Assembly (NCBI RefSeq): GCF_002879645.1
Contig: NZ_PNRE01000026.1
Location: forward strand, 1-63,247
Reading direction: 5' to 3'
Length of the DNA stretch: 63,247 nt
From: Halomonas heilongjiangensis
GTDB taxonomy: Bacteria > Pseudomonadota > Gammaproteobacteria > Pseudomonadales > Halomonadaceae
A program made the position numbers and the translations under genes. Below, piece by piece: positions 39,157 through 58,076 of this stretch. The notes under the pieces were generated by a model. That model was given only the letters and a program-made list of their open reading frames with translations. It made no database searches and was not told the DNA's origin. Each line of letters starts with the position of its first letter. Position 1 is the first letter of the stretch.

Positions 39157-42100
39157 ATGAATAGAGGTCTTCACCAGCCCGGCGAGTTCCGTGACAACTG
39201 CGGGTTCGGCCTGATCGCCCATATGGAAGGACAGGCCAGCCACGATCTGCTCAAGACCGCCATCGAGTCGCTGACCTGCATGACCCACCGCGGCGGCATC
39301 GCCGCCGACGGCAAGACCGGCGACGGCTGCGGCCTGCTGCTGAAGATGCCCGATGCCTTCATGCGGCAGGTCGCCGAGGAGGCGCTGGGCGTCACGCTGG
39401 GCGAGCGCTATGCGGTAGGCGCGGTCTTCCTGCCCGACGACGATGCCCGCGAGGCCCGTGGGCGCGAGACCCTGGAAGCCGAACTCGAGGCCCGCGGCCT
39501 GAAGGTGCTGGGCTGGCGCGAGGTGCCGGTGGATCCGAGCGTCTGCGGTCCCATGGCGCTGGACTGCCTGCCGCGCATCCGCCAACTGTTCGTCGCGCCG
39601 GGTGGCGAAGATGCCGGCAACTTCGACGTGGATCTCTACATGGCCCGGCGTCGCGCCGAGGAAAAGCTGCGCGACGACGAGGACTTCTATGTCTGCTCGC
39701 TGTCGCCGGAAGTGGTCTCCTACAAGGGCCTGGTGATGCCGGTCGACCTGCCGGCCTTCTACCGCGACCTGGGCGACGAGCGCCTGGAGACCGCCATCTG
39801 CGTCTTCCACCAGCGCTTCTCCACCAACACCGCCCCGCGCTGGCCGCTGGCCCAGCCGTTCCGCCTGCTGGCCCACAACGGCGAGATCAACACCATCGAG
39901 GCCAACCGCGGCTGGGCGAACTCCCGCAAGGAGAACTTCGTCAACGAGCGGCTGCCCGACATCGCCGAACTCGACGAGATCGTCAATACCACCGGGTCCG
40001 ACTCCTCGAGCATGGACAACATGCTCGAGGTGCTGCTGACCGGCGGCATGGAGCTGCACCGTGCCGTGCGCATGATGGTGCCCCCGGCCTGGCAGAACGT
40101 CGAACTCATGGACGGCGACCTGCGCGCCTTCTACGAGTACAACTCCATGCACATGGAGCCCTGGGACGGCCCGGCCGGCGTGGTGATGACCGACGGCCGC
40201 CAGGCGGTGTGCATGCTCGATCGCAACGGCCTGCGTCCGGCCCGCTGGGTGATCACCCGCAACGGCTACATCACCCTGGCCTCCGAGATCGGGACCTACG
40301 GCTACCGGCCCGAGGATGTGGTCGCCAAGGGCCGCGTCGGCCCGGGCCAGATACTCGCCGTGGACACCGAGACCGGCGAGGTGCTGCACACCGCCGACAT
40401 CGACGAGCGCCTCAAGTCGGCCTACCCCTACAAGCGCTGGCTGAAGCAGGAAGCCAACTACCTGGAGTCGGCGCTCACCGAGCTCGCCAGCTTCCAGAAC
40501 ATGGACCGCGACGAACTCGGCGTGCAGCAGAAGATGTTCCAGGTCAGCTTCGAGGAGCGCGACCAGCTGCTGCGTCCGCTGGCCGAGAGCGGCCAGGAGG
40601 CGGTCGGCTCCATGGGGGACGACACCCCCATGGCGGTGCTCTCCGGCAAGCAGCGCCTGCTTACCGACTATTTCCGCCAGAAGTTTGCCCAGGTCACCAA
40701 CCCGGCCATCGACCCGTTGCGCGAAGCGATCGTGATGTCGCTGGAGACCTGCATCGGGCCCGAGCTCAACGTCTTCAAGGCGACCCCCGAGCACGCCCAC
40801 CGCATCATCCTGACGACGCCGATCCTCTCGCCGCGCAAGTTCTCCGCGCTGGTCGACCAGGACGACCCGATCTTCGCCAGTCATGTCCTGTCGCTCGGCT
40901 ATGACCCCGAGCAGACCGGCCTCAAGGGGGCGATCACCGAGCTCTGTCGCCAGGCCGAGGCCGCGGTACGCGACGGCAAGGTGGTCCTGGTGCTGTCGGA
41001 TGCCAACCTCGCGCAGGGTCAGCTGCCGATCCACGCCGCCCTGGCCGTCGGCGCCGTGCATCACCATCTGGGTCGCCTGGCGCTGCGCCCGCGGGCCAAC
41101 ATCGTGGTCGAGACCGGTTATGCCCGCGATGCCCACCAGATGGCGGTACTGTTCGGGGTGGGCGCCACCGCGGTCTTCCCGTGGCTCGCCTACCAGGTGA
41201 TGGCCGACATGCACCGCACCGGCGAACTGGTCGGCAACCCCGCCGACGCCCGCGAGAATTATCGCAAGGGGCTACAGAAGGGGCTGTTCAAGATTCTCTC
41301 CAAGATGGGCATCTCGACGCTCGCCTCCTACCGCGGTTCCCAGCTGTTCGAGGCGGTGGGCCTCGCCTCCGAGGTGATGGAGCTGTGCTTCACCGGCATG
41401 GCGTCGCGCATCGAGGGCACCGGCTTCAGCGAGCTGCAGCTGCAGCAGGAGTGGCTCGCCCGCGACGCCTGGAGCCCCCGCAAGGGCATCTCCCAGGGCG
41501 GCCTGGTCAAGTACGTGCACGGCCACGAGTACCACGCCTACAACCCGGACGTGATCAAGGCGCTGCAGGAGGCGGTGCAGGAAGGCGACTACGGCAAGTG
41601 GAAGAAATTCGCGGCGCTGGTCAACGAGCGGGCGCCGGCCACCATCCGTGACCTGCTCCGGCTCAAGCCCGCCGCCGAGCCGGTGCCGCTCGACGAGGTC
41701 GAGGCCATCGAGGACCTGATCCCGCGCTTCGACAGTGCCGGCATGTCGCTGGGCGCGCTGTCGCCGGAGGCCCACGAGGCCCTGGCCCAGGCCATGAACG
41801 AGGCCGGCGGCCGCTCGAACTCCGGCGAGGGCGGCGAGGACCCGGCCCGCTACGGCACCGTTCGCTCCTCCAAGATCAAGCAGATCGCCTCGGGGCGCTT
41901 CGGCGTCACCCCGGCCTACCTGGTCAACGCCGAGGTGCTGCAGATCAAGGTGGCCCAGGGCGCCAAGCCCGGCGAGGGCGGCCAGCTGCCCGGCGGCAAG
42001 GTCAATGACCTGATCGCCCGGCTGCGCTACTCGGTACCCGGCGTGACCCTGATCTCGCCGCCGCCGCACCACGACATCTACTCCATCGAGGACCTGGCGC

Positions 42101-43605
42101 AGCTGATCTTCGACCTCAAGCAGGTCAACCCCGACGCCCAGGTCTCGGTGAAGCTGGTCTCCGAGCCCGGCATCGGCACCATCGCCACCGGGGTGGCCAA
42201 GGCCTACGCCGACCTGATCACCGTCTCCGGCTACGACGGCGGCACCGCGGCGAGCCCGCTGACCTCGATCAAGCACGCCGGCTCGCCCTGGGAGCTGGGC
42301 CTGCCCGAGGTGCACCAGGCGCTGCGCATCAACGGCCTGCGCGACAAGATCCGCCTGCAGACCGACGGCGGCCTGAAGACCGGCCTCGACGTGGTCAAGG
42401 CGGCGATCCTCGGCGCCGAGAGCTTCGGCTTCGGCACCGCGCCGATGGTGGCGCTGGGCTGCAAGTACCTGCGCATCTGTCACCTCAACAACTGCGCCAC
42501 CGGTGTGGCCACCCAGCACGACTTTCTGCGCGACGAGCACTTCCGCGGCACCGTCGACATGGTCAAGCACTACTTCCGCTTCATCGCCGAGGAGGTGCGC
42601 GAGCTGATGGCCATGCTGGGGGTGCGTCAGCTCACCGACCTGATCGGCCGCACCGACCTGCTCGAGGTGCTCGAGGGGATCACGCCGTCGCAGCGCAACC
42701 TCGACCTGACGCCGTTGCTGGCCAACGACTTCGTGCCCGAGGACGCCCCGCAGTTCTGCCAGGTCAGCCGCAACGTGCCCCACGATCCGGGCGCCAAGAA
42801 CCGGGAGGTGCTCGAGGCGCTCAAGGACGCCATCGAGGCGAAGTCCGGCGGCGAGTTCGACTTCACCATCACCAACTGCGACCGCTCCGTGGCGGCGCTG
42901 ACCTCCGGCGCCATCGCCAAGCGCTATGGCGAGGAGGGACTCGAGGGTGCACCGATCACCGTGCGCTTCAAGGGCGTGGCCGGCCAGAGCTTCGGCGTGT
43001 GGAACGCCCGCGGCCTGCACCTCTACCTGGAGGGCGATGCCAACGACTACGTCGGCAAGGGCATGAACGGCGGCAAGGTGGTGATCGTGCCGCCGGCGGG
43101 CAGCCAGTTCGAGAGCCACCGGACGGCGATCATCGGCAACACCTGCCTGTATGGCGCCACCGGCGGCAAGCTGTTCGCCGCGGGCACCGCCGGCGAGCGC
43201 TTCGGGGTGCGCAACTCCGGCGTCCATGCGGTGATCGAGGGCTCCGGCGACCACTGCTGCGAGTACATGACCGGCGGCATGATCTGCGTGCTTGGCGAGA
43301 CCGGGGTCAACTTCGGTGCCGGCATGACCGGCGGCTTCGCCTACGTGCTCGACGAGGACCGCACCTTCGTCGACAAGTACAACCATGAACTGGTGGAGAT
43401 CCACCGAGTGAACACCGAGGCCATGGAGGCCTACCGGCGTCACCTGCGGGAGGTCATCGAGGAGTTCGTCGCCGAGACCGGCTCGGCCCGGGGCAAGGCG
43501 ATCCTCGAGGACTTCAGCGACTTCATTCGCCACTTCTGGCTGGTGAAGCCCAAGGCAGCGAGCCTCAACGGCCTGCTCGCCGAATCCCGTCGGCGTCCCG
43601 AGTAA
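39157..43605 (+). CDS. gltB: glutamate synthase (NADPH) large subunit
   Basis: 1482 residues. GltB moves the amide of glutamine to 2-oxoglutarate. The N-terminal class II glutaminase would be exposed after removal of 14 residues, leaving Cys15 first (CGFGLIAH). Then come the central domain, the FMN-binding synthase domain ([39 protein letters not shown]) and the 3Fe-4S cysteines in [20 protein letters not shown], and finally the glycine-rich beta-helix domain. gltD follows after 24 bp. Confidence 0.98.
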   Translation: MNRGLHQPGEFRDNCGFGLIAHMEGQASHDLLKTAIESLTCMTHRGGIAADGKTGDGCGLLLKMPDAFMRQVAEEALGVTLGERYAVGAVFLPDDDAREARGRETLEAELEARGLKVLGWREVPVDPSVCGPMALDCLPRIRQLFVAPGGEDAGNFDVDLYMARRRAEEKLRDDEDFYVCSLSPEVVSYKGLVMPVDLPAFYRDLGDERLETAICVFHQRFSTNTAPRWPLAQPFRLLAHNGEINTIEANRGWANSRKENFVNERLPDIAELDEIVNTTGSDSSSMDNMLEVLLTGGMELHRAVRMMVPPAWQNVELMDGDLRAFYEYNSMHMEPWDGPAGVVMTDGRQAVCMLDRNGLRPARWVITRNGYITLASEIGTYGYRPEDVVAKGRVGPGQILAVDTETGEVLHTADIDERLKSAYPYKRWLKQEANYLESALTELASFQNMDRDELGVQQKMFQVSFEERDQLLRPLAESGQEAVGSMGDDTPMAVLSGKQRLLTDYFRQKFAQVTNPAIDPLREAIVMSLETCIGPELNVFKATPEHAHRIILTTPILSPRKFSALVDQDDPIFASHVLSLGYDPEQTGLKGAITELCRQAEAAVRDGKVVLVLSDANLAQGQLPIHAALAVGAVHHHLGRLALRPRANIVVETGYARDAHQMAVLFGVGATAVFPWLAYQVMADMHRTGELVGNPADARENYRKGLQKGLFKILSKMGISTLASYRGSQLFEAVGLASEVMELCFTGMASRIEGTGFSELQLQQEWLARDAWSPRKGISQGGLVKYVHGHEYHAYNPDVIKALQEAVQEGDYGKWKKFAALVNERAPATIRDLLRLKPAAEPVPLDEVEAIEDLIPRFDSAGMSLGALSPEAHEALAQAMNEAGGRSNSGEGGEDPARYGTVRSSKIKQIASGRFGVTPAYLVNAEVLQIKVAQGAKPGEGGQLPGGKVNDLIARLRYSVPGVTLISPPPHHDIYSIEDLAQLIFDLKQVNPDAQVSVKLVSEPGIGTIATGVAKAYADLITVSGYDGGTAASPLTSIKHAGSPWELGLPEVHQALRINGLRDKIRLQTDGGLKTGLDVVKAAILGAESFGFGTAPMVALGCKYLRICHLNNCATGVATQHDFLRDEHFRGTVDMVKHYFRFIAEEVRELMAMLGVRQLTDLIGRTDLLEVLEGITPSQRNLDLTPLLANDFVPEDAPQFCQVSRNVPHDPGAKNREVLEALKDAIEAKSGGEFDFTITNCDRSVAALTSGAIAKRYGEEGLEGAPITVRFKGVAGQSFGVWNARGLHLYLEGDANDYVGKGMNGGKVVIVPPAGSQFESHRTAIIGNTCLYGATGGKLFAAGTAGERFGVRNSGVHAVIEGSGDHCCEYMTGGMICVLGETGVNFGAGMTGGFAYVLDEDRTFVDKYNHELVEIHRVNTEAMEAYRRHLREVIEEFVAETGSARGKAILEDFSDFIRHFWLVKPKAASLNGLLAESRRRPE

Positions 43606-45048
<1,443 letters not shown>

Positions 45049-45071
45049 CGATGCGGCCCCGCTGCCGAGTG

Positions 45072-45193
45072 GTGAGCGGCGCCGGGGACGGGTCGGAGCG
45101 GAGGTCCTTTTCCAGGGATGGAAAAGGTAGCGCCCAGGGAGGGGTTCACAGCGCCTCCGCGAAGACCTGTCGCCGGAACAGCCGCGGGTGGTG
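45072..45193 (+). repeat. structured intergenic repeat, copy 4
   Basis: Begins about 24 bp after the gltD stop, same orientation. Variable hairpin CCTTTTCCA-ggga-TGGAAAAGG; inner arms GCGGAGG / CCTCCGC; outer arms GACGGGTC / GACCTGTC with one G-U pair; conserved strand TAGCGCCCAGGGAGGGG. Confidence 0.85.
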
Positions 45194-45205
45194 GCCTGGG
45201 CAAAA

Positions 45206-45234
45206 TTGAGCCATTGGTCGTATTCTGCTAGTCT
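45206..45234 (+). promoter_or_regulatory. promoter of pyrG
   Basis: TTGAGC (45206-45211) and TAGTCT (45229-45234) with a 17-bp spacer, about 60 bp before the pyrG start. Confidence 0.6.
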
Positions 45235-45274
45235 GTCGTCCCATCCTGGCGCGGCTTCCTGCCACGCCTCATGA

Positions 45275-47837
<2,563 letters not shown>

Positions 47838-47853
47838 TTCATCATCACGCTGA

Positions 47854-49167
<1,314 letters not shown>

Positions 49168-49197
49168 TCGAACGCTGTTGCCTTTTGCGTGATTTCT

Positions 49198-49215
49198 TGT
49201 AGGAAATCACCTACA
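49198..49215 (+). promoter_or_regulatory. GacA-box-like upstream activating palindrome
   Basis: TGTAGG-AAATCA-CCTACA, an 18-bp inverted repeat that matches the GacA/UvrY site consensus TGTAAG-N6-CTTACA in spacing and all but one base per arm. It lies about 190 bp upstream of the proposed start of the GGA-rich RNA, similar to the distance known for rsmZ in pseudomonads. An overlapping hairpin GTGATTTC / GAAATCAC (49189-49210) shares its bases. Confidence 0.7.
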
Positions 49216-49249
49216 AGAAGGCGAAGAGATTCGCTCGTCATGCACTGCG

Positions 49250-49281
49250 AAGACCGACATCCGCCGATGTCGGTCTTTTTT
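49250..49281 (+). terminator. intrinsic terminator after eno
   Basis: Perfect 11-bp stem AAGACCGACAT / ATGTCGGTCTT with a 6-nt loop followed by a T run (49276-49281). Confidence 0.9.
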
Positions 49282-49364
49282 ATGTTATTGATTTTAATGG
49301 TTTTGTTTTTCCACCCTGCCCGGAGGGCGGATCCCCCCACCGCGAAAGCGCGGCAGGGGGAGGG

Positions 49365-49392
49365 TTGTGCTGCAGCGCAGGGCTGCCACAAT
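49365..49392 (+). promoter_or_regulatory. possible promoter of the GGA-rich RNA
   Basis: TTGTGC (49365-49370) and CACAAT (49387-49392), 16-bp spacer. It is a weak sigma70 match, as expected for an activator-dependent promoter. The same bases can form a hairpin (TTGTG...CACAA), so they could instead be inside the RNA. Confidence 0.35.
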
Positions 49393-49394
49393 GG

Positions 49395-49569
49395 ACTCGG
49401 GACAAGGGAGGACGGCAAGGTCCTCTCGGCAGGATGCAACGGGATGCAAGTGTGGTGCGCTTGGTGCGACAGGAAGTCGCTTCCGGGCAGGGACGGCGCC
49501 ACAGGAGTCGGGCGGAGGGAGCCGCCCAAGGAACGGCTGGGAGCGGGCGGCCTGCGGGCCGCCTTTTTT
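49395..49569 (+). ncRNA. candidate CsrB/RsmZ-family CsrA-sequestering small RNA
   Basis: About 175 nt with 13 GGA trinucleotides by eye between 49390 and 49545. Two sit exactly in hairpin loops: GCGAC-AGGAA-GTCGC (49466-49480) and GGGCGG-AGGGAG-CCGCCC (49510-49527). Further ones are in ACAGGAG, AAGGAA and the tandem GGATGCAA repeats (49432-49449). A third hairpin is GAGGAC-ggcaag-GTCCTC. It ends at an intrinsic terminator. In Pseudomonas rsmZ lies next to fdxA, exactly the neighbour here, and csrA is 10 kb away. The 5' end is uncertain; no coding frame with a ribosome-binding site is seen. Confidence 0.7.
49546..49569 (+). terminator. intrinsic terminator of the GGA-rich RNA
   Basis: GGCGGCC (49546-49552), TGCG loop, GGCCGCC (49557-49563), then six T. 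Confidence 0.9.
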
Positions 49570-49600
49570 GCCTGGTGTTCTCCTTCTTCGCCCAAGGCAG

Positions 49601-49645
49601 AAACGCCGCCGCCGAATGTCGTGAGACATTCGGCGGCGGCGTTTT
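49601..49645 (-). terminator. terminator of fdxA (bidirectional form)
   Basis: A 20-bp perfect stem (49601-49620 with 49625-49644) and a 4-nt loop, with T on both strands after the stem. It lies 20 bp beyond the fdxA stop and also insulates fdxA from the convergent small RNA. Confidence 0.92.
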
Positions 49646-49664
49646 CGTGCTCCGGGGGCCGGGG

Positions 49665-49988
49665 TCAGCGCTCGAGCTGCTCGAGCTTGCCCGGCTTGCC
49701 GTCCCACTCCTCGGCGTCGGGCAGCGGGTCCTTCTTCTCGCTGATGTTCGGCCACACCTCGGCCAGCTCGGCGTTGATCTCGATGAACGGCTCCTGTCCC
49801 TCGGGCAGCTCATCCTCCGAGAAGATCGCCTCGGCGGGACACTCCGGCTCGCACAGGGCGCAGTCGATGCACTCGTCGGGGTGGATCACCAGGAAGTTGG
49901 GGCCTTCATAGAAGCAGTCTACCGGGCAGACCTCGACACAGTCGGTGTACTTGCACTTGATGCAGTTCTCGGTGACGACGAATGTCAT
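49665..49988 (-). CDS. fdxA: 7Fe ferredoxin (3Fe-4S and 4Fe-4S)
   Basis: 107 residues. N-terminal cysteines in [22 protein letters not shown] and the second set in [17 protein letters not shown] match the Azotobacter FdI/FdxA type. The C-terminal 40 residues form the usual acidic extension ([22 protein letters not shown]). An electron carrier of uncertain partner. Convergent with the small RNA, downstream of mutS on the same strand, with a long AT-rich palindrome upstream. Confidence 0.96.
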   Translation of the reverse strand: MTFVVTENCIKCKYTDCVEVCPVDCFYEGPNFLVIHPDECIDCALCEPECPAEAIFSEDELPEGQEPFIEINAELAEVWPNISEKKDPLPDAEEWDGKPGKLEQLER

Positions 49989-50049
49989 GCCAGTCTCCCT
50001 CCCTCGGGCCGGGACAGACCGCGGCCGGTAATGATGAATCCAAAATTGG

Positions 50050-50073
50050 TTATAAGAAAATTATTTCTTATAA
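50050..50073. promoter_or_regulatory. AT-rich operator-like palindrome upstream of fdxA
   Basis: TTATAAGAAA-ATTA-TTTCTTATAA, a perfect 10-bp inverted repeat with a 4-nt centre, 62 bp before the fdxA start in an otherwise GC-rich genome. It could be a regulator site overlapping the fdxA promoter. I cannot name the regulator. Confidence 0.5.
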
Positions 50074-50151
50074 TCCTGATGATTTGATCGGGCCATTCTA
50101 GTCGTGGCGCGGGCTTTCCCGCAAGTCGCCCCCGACCCCATTGTCGGCCAT

Positions 50152-52731
50152 TCATACTGTCTCCTTCCAGCGATAGAGCAGCTCCAGCGCCTGCCGTGGG
50201 GTCAGGTCGTCCACGGCCAGGGCGCCGAGCGCCTCCACCAGCGGATGGGGGGCGCTGGCGAAGAGATCGGTCTGCTGTGGAATGGCCGGCTCTCCTGCGG
50301 GGGAGGCGAGCTGGCGACTGCCCTGGTCGATCTCCTGTTGCTCGAGCAGGCTGAGCTTCTCCCGGGCGCGGGCGATCACCGCCGGCGGAACGCCGGCGAG
50401 CTGGGCGACCTGCAGGCCGTAGCTCTGGCTGGCCGGGCCTTCCTCGACGCGGTGCATGAAGACGATGCCGTCCCTGTGCTCCGCCGCCGTCAGGTGCACG
50501 TTGGCCACGCTCCCGGCCTGCTCGGCCAGCGCCGTCATCTCGAAGTAGTGAGTGGCGAACAGCGTGAAGGCGCGGGTGCGGGTCAGGTGCTCGGCGCTGG
50601 CCCAGGCCAGCGACAGGCCGTCGAAGGTGCTGGTGCCGCGACCGATCTCGTCCATCAGCACCAGGCTGTGGTCGGTGGCGTTGTGCAGGATGCTGGCGGT
50701 CTCGGTCATCTCCACCATGAAGGTGGAGCGCCCGCCGGCGAGGTCGTCGGAGGAGCCGATGCGGGTGAAGATGCGGTCGACCGGGCCGATCTCCGCCGCG
50801 TCCGCCGGCACGAAGCTGCCGGTATGGGCGAGCAGGGTGATCAGTGCCGCCTGGCGCATGTAGGTGGACTTGCCGCCCATGTTGGGGCCCGTGATCACGA
50901 GCATCCGCCGCGCATCATTCATGATCAGGTCGTTGGGCACGAAGGGCGCCTCGCTGACCTGTTCCACCACCGGGTGGCGGCCGCCGCGGATGCTGATGCC
51001 GGGCGTCTCGGCGAGCCGGGGTCGGGCGAAGTCCAGCGCCTGGGCGCGCTCGGCGAAGGCGCACAGCACGTCCAGCGCCGCCAGTGCCCGGCCGGTGGCC
51101 TGCAGGGCGTCGAGGTCGGCGTTGAGGGTGTCGAGCAGGCCGTCGTAGAGCAGCTTTTCCCGGGCCAGGGCGCGGGACTTGGCCGACAGCGCCTTGTCCT
51201 CGAACTCCTTGAGCTCGGGGATGATGAAGCGCTCGGCGTTCTTCAGGGTCTGGCGGCGGACGTAGTCCGCCGGGGCGTCGCGGGCCTGGGCGCGGGGGAT
51301 CTCGATGTAGTAGCCGTGGACCCGGTTGTAGCCGACCTTGAGCCCGGGCAGGCCGGTACGCTCCCGCTCGCGGGTCTCGAGCCGGACCAGGTAGTCGCCG
51401 GCGTGCTCGGCGAGCCCGCGATGCTCGTCGAGCTCGGCGTCGAAGCCCTCGGCGATCACCCCGCCATCGCGGATCACCACCGGCGGGTTGTCGACCAGGG
51501 CGCGGGTCAGGGTGTCGCCCAGTTCGGGGTAGGGGCGAATGTGCCGGCGCAGTTCGTCGAGAGTCGTGCCCTCGCTGTAGCCGGCGAGCTCCCTCTCCAG
51601 CTCGGGCAGCGCCGTGAGGGCGTCGCGCAGCCGGGCGAGATCCCGCGGGCGGGCGCTGTAGAGCGCCACCCGCGCCAGGATGCGCTCCATGTCGCCGATC
51701 GCCTTGAGCGCCTCGCGCAGGGGCACGAAACCCTCGACGTCGAGCAGCAGGGCCACTGCCGACTGCCGGGCCGCGACCTGCTCCCGGTCGCGCAGCGGGC
51801 GGTTGAGCCAGCGCTTGAGCAGCCGCGAGCCCATGGCGGTGGCGGTGGTGTCGAGCACGCTGGCCAGGGTGTTGTCGGCGGTGCCGCCGAGGTTCACGTC
51901 GATCTCCAGGTTGCGGCGGCTGGCGGCATCGATCACCACGGCGTCGTCGCGGCTCTCCACCCCGATGGCGGTGACGTGGGGCAGCCTGGAGCGCTGGGTG
52001 TCGCGGGCGTAGTCGATCAACACCCCGGCGGCGGTGATGGCGGCCTCCAGGTGGGCGCAGCCGAAGCCGCGCAGGTCCTGGACCTGGAACTGATCGCACA
52101 GGGTGCGGTGGGCGCTCTCCCGATCGAACAGCCAGTCGCTCTGGCGGCGCAGGCCGCGGCGGCCGTCGAGGCTCGGTGGCAGGTCCAACCCCTCGGCGAC
52201 CAGCAGCTCGGCCGGGTCGAGGCGCTGGAGCTCGGCCAGCATCTCGCCCTCGCCCTCGACCTCGAGCACGCTGAAGCGGCCGCTGGAGAGCTCCAGCCAG
52301 GCCAGCCCCCAGCACTCGCCCTGGGGATGCAGGGCGACCAGCAGGTTGTCGCGGCGGGCGTCGAGCAGCGCCTCGTCGTAGAGGGTCCCCGGGGTGACGA
52401 CGCGTACCACCCGGCGCTCCACCGGCCCCTTGCTGGTCGCCGGATCGCCGATCTGCTCGCAGATCGCCACCGACTCGCCGGCGGCCACCAGGCGGGCCAG
52501 ATAGCCTTCGGCGCTGTGGTAGGGGACACCGGCCATGGGAATCGGCTTGCCGGCGGACTGGCCGCGCTGGGTCAGGGTGATGTCGAGGAGGGACGCGGCG
52601 CGCCTGGCGTCGTCGAAGAACAGCTCGTAGAAGTCGCCCATGCGGTAGAAGAGCAGCACGTCCGGGTGCTCGCGCTTGATCTTCAGGTACTGGGCCATCA
52701 TGGGGGTATGCTGGGCGCTGGCCTGGGACAT
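50152..52731 (-). CDS. mutS: DNA mismatch repair protein MutS
   Basis: 859 residues (E. coli 853). The mismatch-reading Phe-x-Glu is in [17 protein letters not shown]; connector, core and clamp domains follow; the ATPase has Walker [29 protein letters not shown] and Walker [17 protein letters not shown], then the dimerisation helix-turn-helix and a short C-terminal tail ending LLYRWKETV. The start at 52731 has AGGAA shortly upstream. Divergent from pncC. Confidence 0.98.
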   Translation of the reverse strand: MSQASAQHTPMMAQYLKIKREHPDVLLFYRMGDFYELFFDDARRAASLLDITLTQRGQSAGKPIPMAGVPYHSAEGYLARLVAAGESVAICEQIGDPATSKGPVERRVVRVVTPGTLYDEALLDARRDNLLVALHPQGECWGLAWLELSSGRFSVLEVEGEGEMLAELQRLDPAELLVAEGLDLPPSLDGRRGLRRQSDWLFDRESAHRTLCDQFQVQDLRGFGCAHLEAAITAAGVLIDYARDTQRSRLPHVTAIGVESRDDAVVIDAASRRNLEIDVNLGGTADNTLASVLDTTATAMGSRLLKRWLNRPLRDREQVAARQSAVALLLDVEGFVPLREALKAIGDMERILARVALYSARPRDLARLRDALTALPELERELAGYSEGTTLDELRRHIRPYPELGDTLTRALVDNPPVVIRDGGVIAEGFDAELDEHRGLAEHAGDYLVRLETRERERTGLPGLKVGYNRVHGYYIEIPRAQARDAPADYVRRQTLKNAERFIIPELKEFEDKALSAKSRALAREKLLYDGLLDTLNADLDALQATGRALAALDVLCAFAERAQALDFARPRLAETPGISIRGGRHPVVEQVSEAPFVPNDLIMNDARRMLVITGPNMGGKSTYMRQAALITLLAHTGSFVPADAAEIGPVDRIFTRIGSSDDLAGGRSTFMVEMTETASILHNATDHSLVLMDEIGRGTSTFDGLSLAWASAEHLTRTRAFTLFATHYFEMTALAEQAGSVANVHLTAAEHRDGIVFMHRVEEGPASQSYGLQVAQLAGVPPAVIARAREKLSLLEQQEIDQGSRQLASPAGEPAIPQQTDLFASAPHPLVEALGALAVDDLTPRQALELLYRWKETV

Positions 52732-52858
52732 GGGGTTCCTGTGAGTCTCCGTCGGGTTCCGTGGGGCCGTGGCGGCGTGGCGCACACGGGCCTGCATGTC
52801 GCGAACAAAGGCAGTATTGTACGGAAAAGTCGACGCAAATGCCTTCAGGAGCGATGCG

Positions 52859-53371
52859 ATGCCCCATAGTGCCTCCAGCCTGGCCAACCTCGACCTGACG
52901 CTGCTCGCCGAGCGGCTGGGGCGGGCCTGCCGCGAACGCGGCGTGACGGTGACGGCCGCCGAGTCCTGCACCGGTGGCGGGGTGGCCAGTGCGATCACCG
53001 CGGTACCCGGCAGCTCCGACTGGTTCGAGACCGGCTACGTGACCTATGCCAACGGTGCCAAGACCCGCCTGCTCGGCGTGCCGGAGGCCGTGCTGGCCGA
53101 GCGCGGGGCGGTCAGTCGCGAGGTGGTCGAGGCCATGGTCGCCGGCGCCTGTCGCGACAGCGGCGCGGGCCTCGGCGTGGCGATCAGCGGGGTGGCCGGC
53201 CCCGGTGGCGGCAGCCCGGAGAAGCCGGTGGGCATGGTCTGGCTGGCCTGGGGCGATGGCGAGCACCAGCAGGCGGCCTGCCGCCACTTTCCCGGCGACC
53301 GCCGAGCGGTGCGCGAACAGGCGGTGCGCGAGGCCCTGGTCGGGCTGATCCGGTACCTGGAGCGCGACTGA
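52859..53371 (+). CDS. pncC: nicotinamide-nucleotide amidase PncC (CinA C-terminal domain)
   Basis: 170 residues, only the CinA C-terminal domain. PncC deamidates NMN to nicotinate mononucleotide in pyridine salvage. The catalytic serine is in [40 protein letters not shown] and [22 protein letters not shown] are family motifs. AGGAG lies 7 nt before the ATG. It precedes recA by 115 bp, as in other gammaproteobacteria. Confidence 0.94.
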   Translation: MPHSASSLANLDLTLLAERLGRACRERGVTVTAAESCTGGGVASAITAVPGSSDWFETGYVTYANGAKTRLLGVPEAVLAERGAVSREVVEAMVAGACRDSGAGLGVAISGVAGPGGGSPEKPVGMVWLAWGDGEHQQAACRHFPGDRRAVREQAVREALVGLIRYLERD

Positions 53372-53421
53372 CGCGCGGCCTCGTCGGTGAGGCTGGCCGA
53401 GCGAGATTTTTTTCGCCATAC

Positions 53422-53441
53422 TACTGTGCAGTCATACAGTA
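53422..53441 (+). promoter_or_regulatory. LexA box of recA
   Basis: TACTGT-GCAGTCAT-ACAGTA: a 20-bp SOS box with perfect CTGT-N8-ACAG core, 46 bp before recA. It implies LexA repression of recA (and probably recX). Confidence 0.92.
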
Positions 53442-53486
53442 CCCAATCCATTCCTCTCGTTTCATTCCATTGCCAGGAGACCCGTG

Positions 53487-54548
<1,062 letters not shown>

Positions 54549-54551
54549 GCG

Positions 54552-55037
54552 ATGCGTGGCCAGCCTGCCGCCGGTCGCGCCGCGCCCCCCCGGGACGATG
54601 CCATCCGCCTGCTGGCGCGGCGCGAGTACTCCCGCGCCGAGCTAGGCGAGCGGCTGTCGGCCCGCGGCCATGAGGCGAGCGAAGTCCAGGCCTGCCTCGA
54701 CGACCTGGCCGAACAGGGGCTGCAGTCCGATGCCCGCTTCGCCGAGAGCTTCCTGCGCTCGCGGATCGCTCGCGGCCAGGGGCCGCTGAAGATCCGCGCC
54801 GAGCTCGAGCGGCGCGGCCTCGATCGCGAAGGTATTCGCGCCGCCTTCGCCGCGTCCGAGGAGGCGGGCGAGGCCGACTGGTTTGCCCTGGCCTGCGACA
54901 CCCTGTCCAGGCGCTTCCCCGGCCCCGGTGACACGCCCCGCGAGCGGGCCCGCCGCGAGCGCTTCCTGGCCGGCCGCGGCTTCGACTTCGACCAGCTGCG
55001 CCATGCGCTGGCCCATGCCTGGACGAGCGACGACTAG
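54552..55037 (+). CDS. recX: regulatory protein RecX
   Basis: 161 residues of helical repeats: AIRLLARREYSRAELGERL, VQACLDDLAEQGLQSDARFAESFLRSRI and a C-terminal RFLAGRGFDFDQLRHAL. RecX caps and inhibits RecA filaments. It lies 3 bp after recA and should share its SOS control. Copy 5 of the structured repeat follows. Confidence 0.93.
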   Translation: MRGQPAAGRAAPPRDDAIRLLARREYSRAELGERLSARGHEASEVQACLDDLAEQGLQSDARFAESFLRSRIARGQGPLKIRAELERRGLDREGIRAAFAASEEAGEADWFALACDTLSRRFPGPGDTPRERARRERFLAGRGFDFDQLRHALAHAWTSDD

Positions 55038-55066
55038 GCGCTCGCCCGGCTGGGCAGTCGCAGTTG

Positions 55067-55203
55067 GCGAGGGGCGCCGGGGGGAGGTCGGAGAGGAGGT
55101 CTTTTGCCAAGGAAGGCAAAAGTAGCGCCCAGGGACGGGTTTACAGCGCCTTCGCGTAGGCCTGCCGCCGGATCAGCCCCGAAATCAGCCCCGAGTGGTG
55201 CAG
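55067..55203 (+). repeat. structured intergenic repeat, copy 5
   Basis: Begins about 30 bp after the recX stop, same orientation. Variable hairpin CTTTTGCC-aaggaa-GGCAAAAG; conserved strand TAGCGCCCAGGGACGGG. Arms are less perfect than in copies 1 and 4. The tail contains a small duplication (ATCAGCCCCGA twice) absent from copy 1. Confidence 0.83.
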
Positions 55204-55225
55204 TCAGCGGCGCCCCTTCAGTCGC

Positions 55226-55244
55226 TTGACAACTGCGGTATAAT
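55226..55244 (+). promoter_or_regulatory. -10 region upstream of alaS
   Basis: TATAAT at 55239-55244 is a perfect -10 box. A perfect TTGACA lies only 7 bp before it (55226-55231), too close to act as its -35; the hexamer at the normal distance is poor (CTTCAG). Confidence 0.55.
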
Positions 55245-55361
55245 GGCTCCCTTTGCGAAAGCCCCGGGTGGCGCGAGCAGCGCGCGCCGGCGCGGCGTTT
55301 CCGGCTCTCGCCGGACTCCCGCCTGCCCGCCGGGTCACCATGCCATCGCCACGGATACCCC

Positions 55362-57971
<2,610 letters not shown>

Positions 57972-58076
57972 CCGTTCTCCCGGGGCCGGTGGCAGCAATG
58001 CCCCGGCCCTGGTCACATTGTTCCACCTTTCACTCATCCGGGCGCGACCCGCTCGACATACGAGGGAAAACGGCAT

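Noticed and set aside
49299..49664. Protein-coding frames in the eno-fdxA spacer
   Set aside because: Several frames are open because of GC content, but none has a ribosome-binding site or conserved-looking composition; the GGA-rich hairpins explain the segment better.
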